DNA of 5,683 bases from Mycobacteriaceae bacterium (GTDB taxonomy: Bacteria; Actinomycetota; Actinomycetes; Mycobacteriales; Mycobacteriaceae), in NCBI GenBank assembly GCA_013362555.1, contig JABFVX010000467.1:1-5683 (forward strand), read 5' to 3'. The position numbers and the translations under genes were made by a program. Shown piece after piece: positions 5,594-5,683 of this stretch (position 1 is the stretch's first letter; every line of letters begins with the position of its first letter). The notes under the pieces are model-generated. The model ran no database searches. It was given only the letters and a program-made list of their open reading frames with translations, and had not been told where the DNA came from.

Positions 5594-5650
5594 AGCTCCA
5601 GAATGACCCATGACGTGCGTCCAACGCACGTCATGGGTCAGTCTGGACTT
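5594..5650. repeat. Long intergenic hairpin C, second copy of the 51-bp repeat; possible terminator
   Basis: A 17-bp perfect stem (5604-5620 with 5624-5640, loop CCA) is extended through one mismatch (5603/5641) to a 24-pair stem over 5597-5647; two weaker pairs reach 5594 and 5650. It starts about 10 nt after the DUF1772 stop codon, so it can act as its terminator, though no T-run follows. Its reverse complement matches 3974-4024 at 46 of 51 positions, loop included. It is thus a dispersed repeat inserted in opposite orientation to hairpin B. Confidence 0.85.
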
Positions 5651-5654
5651 CGGC

Positions 5655-5660
5655 GATAGT
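5655..5660 (+). promoter_or_regulatory. Candidate -10 box for the gene starting at 5669
   Basis: GATAGT (4 of 6 to TATAAT) ends 8 nt before the ATG at 5669, the spacing of a leaderless or near-leaderless start. No good -35 box is seen because that position falls in the right arm of hairpin C. Confidence 0.3.
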
Positions 5661-5668
5661 GTTGCGGG

Positions 5669-5683
5669 ATGACCGAATCCAGG
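5669..5683 (+). CDS. Start of an unidentified gene, cut by the window edge
   Basis: ATG followed by four open codons (MTESR). The support is positional only: it follows a likely terminator and a -10-like box at leaderless spacing, and a short MTE start is common in these genomes. Nothing can be said about its function. Confidence 0.35.

Noticed and set aside
4997..5629. Upstream extension of the AraC reading frame to about 520 residues.
   Set aside because: The added part is antisense to the DUF1772 gene and has no family features; the AraC sensor domain starts at the ATG at 4996.

Overview
The window is GC-rich, tightly packed actinobacterial DNA. The gene set (a bkdABC-type operon, a DUF5925-like AAA ATPase, an AraC regulator beside a DUF1772 membrane protein) and the long intergenic hairpins fit Nocardia or a close relative in the Mycobacteriales. 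That placement is inference from gene content and style; no marker gene is present.

Region 1 (1-2494, minus strand) is the front of an operon for a branched-chain 2-oxoacid dehydrogenase complex, read right to left: E1 alpha (bkdA), E1 beta (bkdB, sharing an ATGA overlap with bkdA), a 109-bp gap, then the first 105 codons of E2 (bkdC), which runs off the left edge. Together they convert 2-oxoacids from Val, Leu and Ile into acyl-CoAs; E3 (lipoamide dehydrogenase) is not in the window. Region 2 (2495-2759) is a 265-bp divergent intergenic region. It holds a candidate bkd promoter, a pair of 17-bp direct repeats, overlapping small inverted repeats, and a perfect 72-bp palindrome with no spacer. 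Region 3 (2760-3947, plus) is an AAA ATPase with a DUF5925-like N-terminal half. Region 4 (3948-4066) is a convergent intergenic region dominated by an 81-nt hairpin.

Region 5 (4067-4996, minus) is an AraC-family regulator divergent from region 6 (5093-5584, plus), a four-helix DUF1772 / anthrone-oxygenase-like membrane protein. The 96-bp gap between them carries two inverted repeats and a leaderless-looking promoter for the regulator, suggesting a regulator-target pair. Region 7 (5585-5683) holds a second copy of the region 4 hairpin core, in opposite orientation, and the first five codons of another gene.

The most notable non-coding signal is the set of three intergenic hairpins. Two are diverged copies of one 51-bp element (46/51 identical when one is reversed). 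All three contain the exact 10-mer GACGCACGTC. They sit in divergent, convergent and tandem intergenic spaces, so simple terminators cannot explain them all. I found no transposase, CRISPR array, RNA gene or defence cassette.
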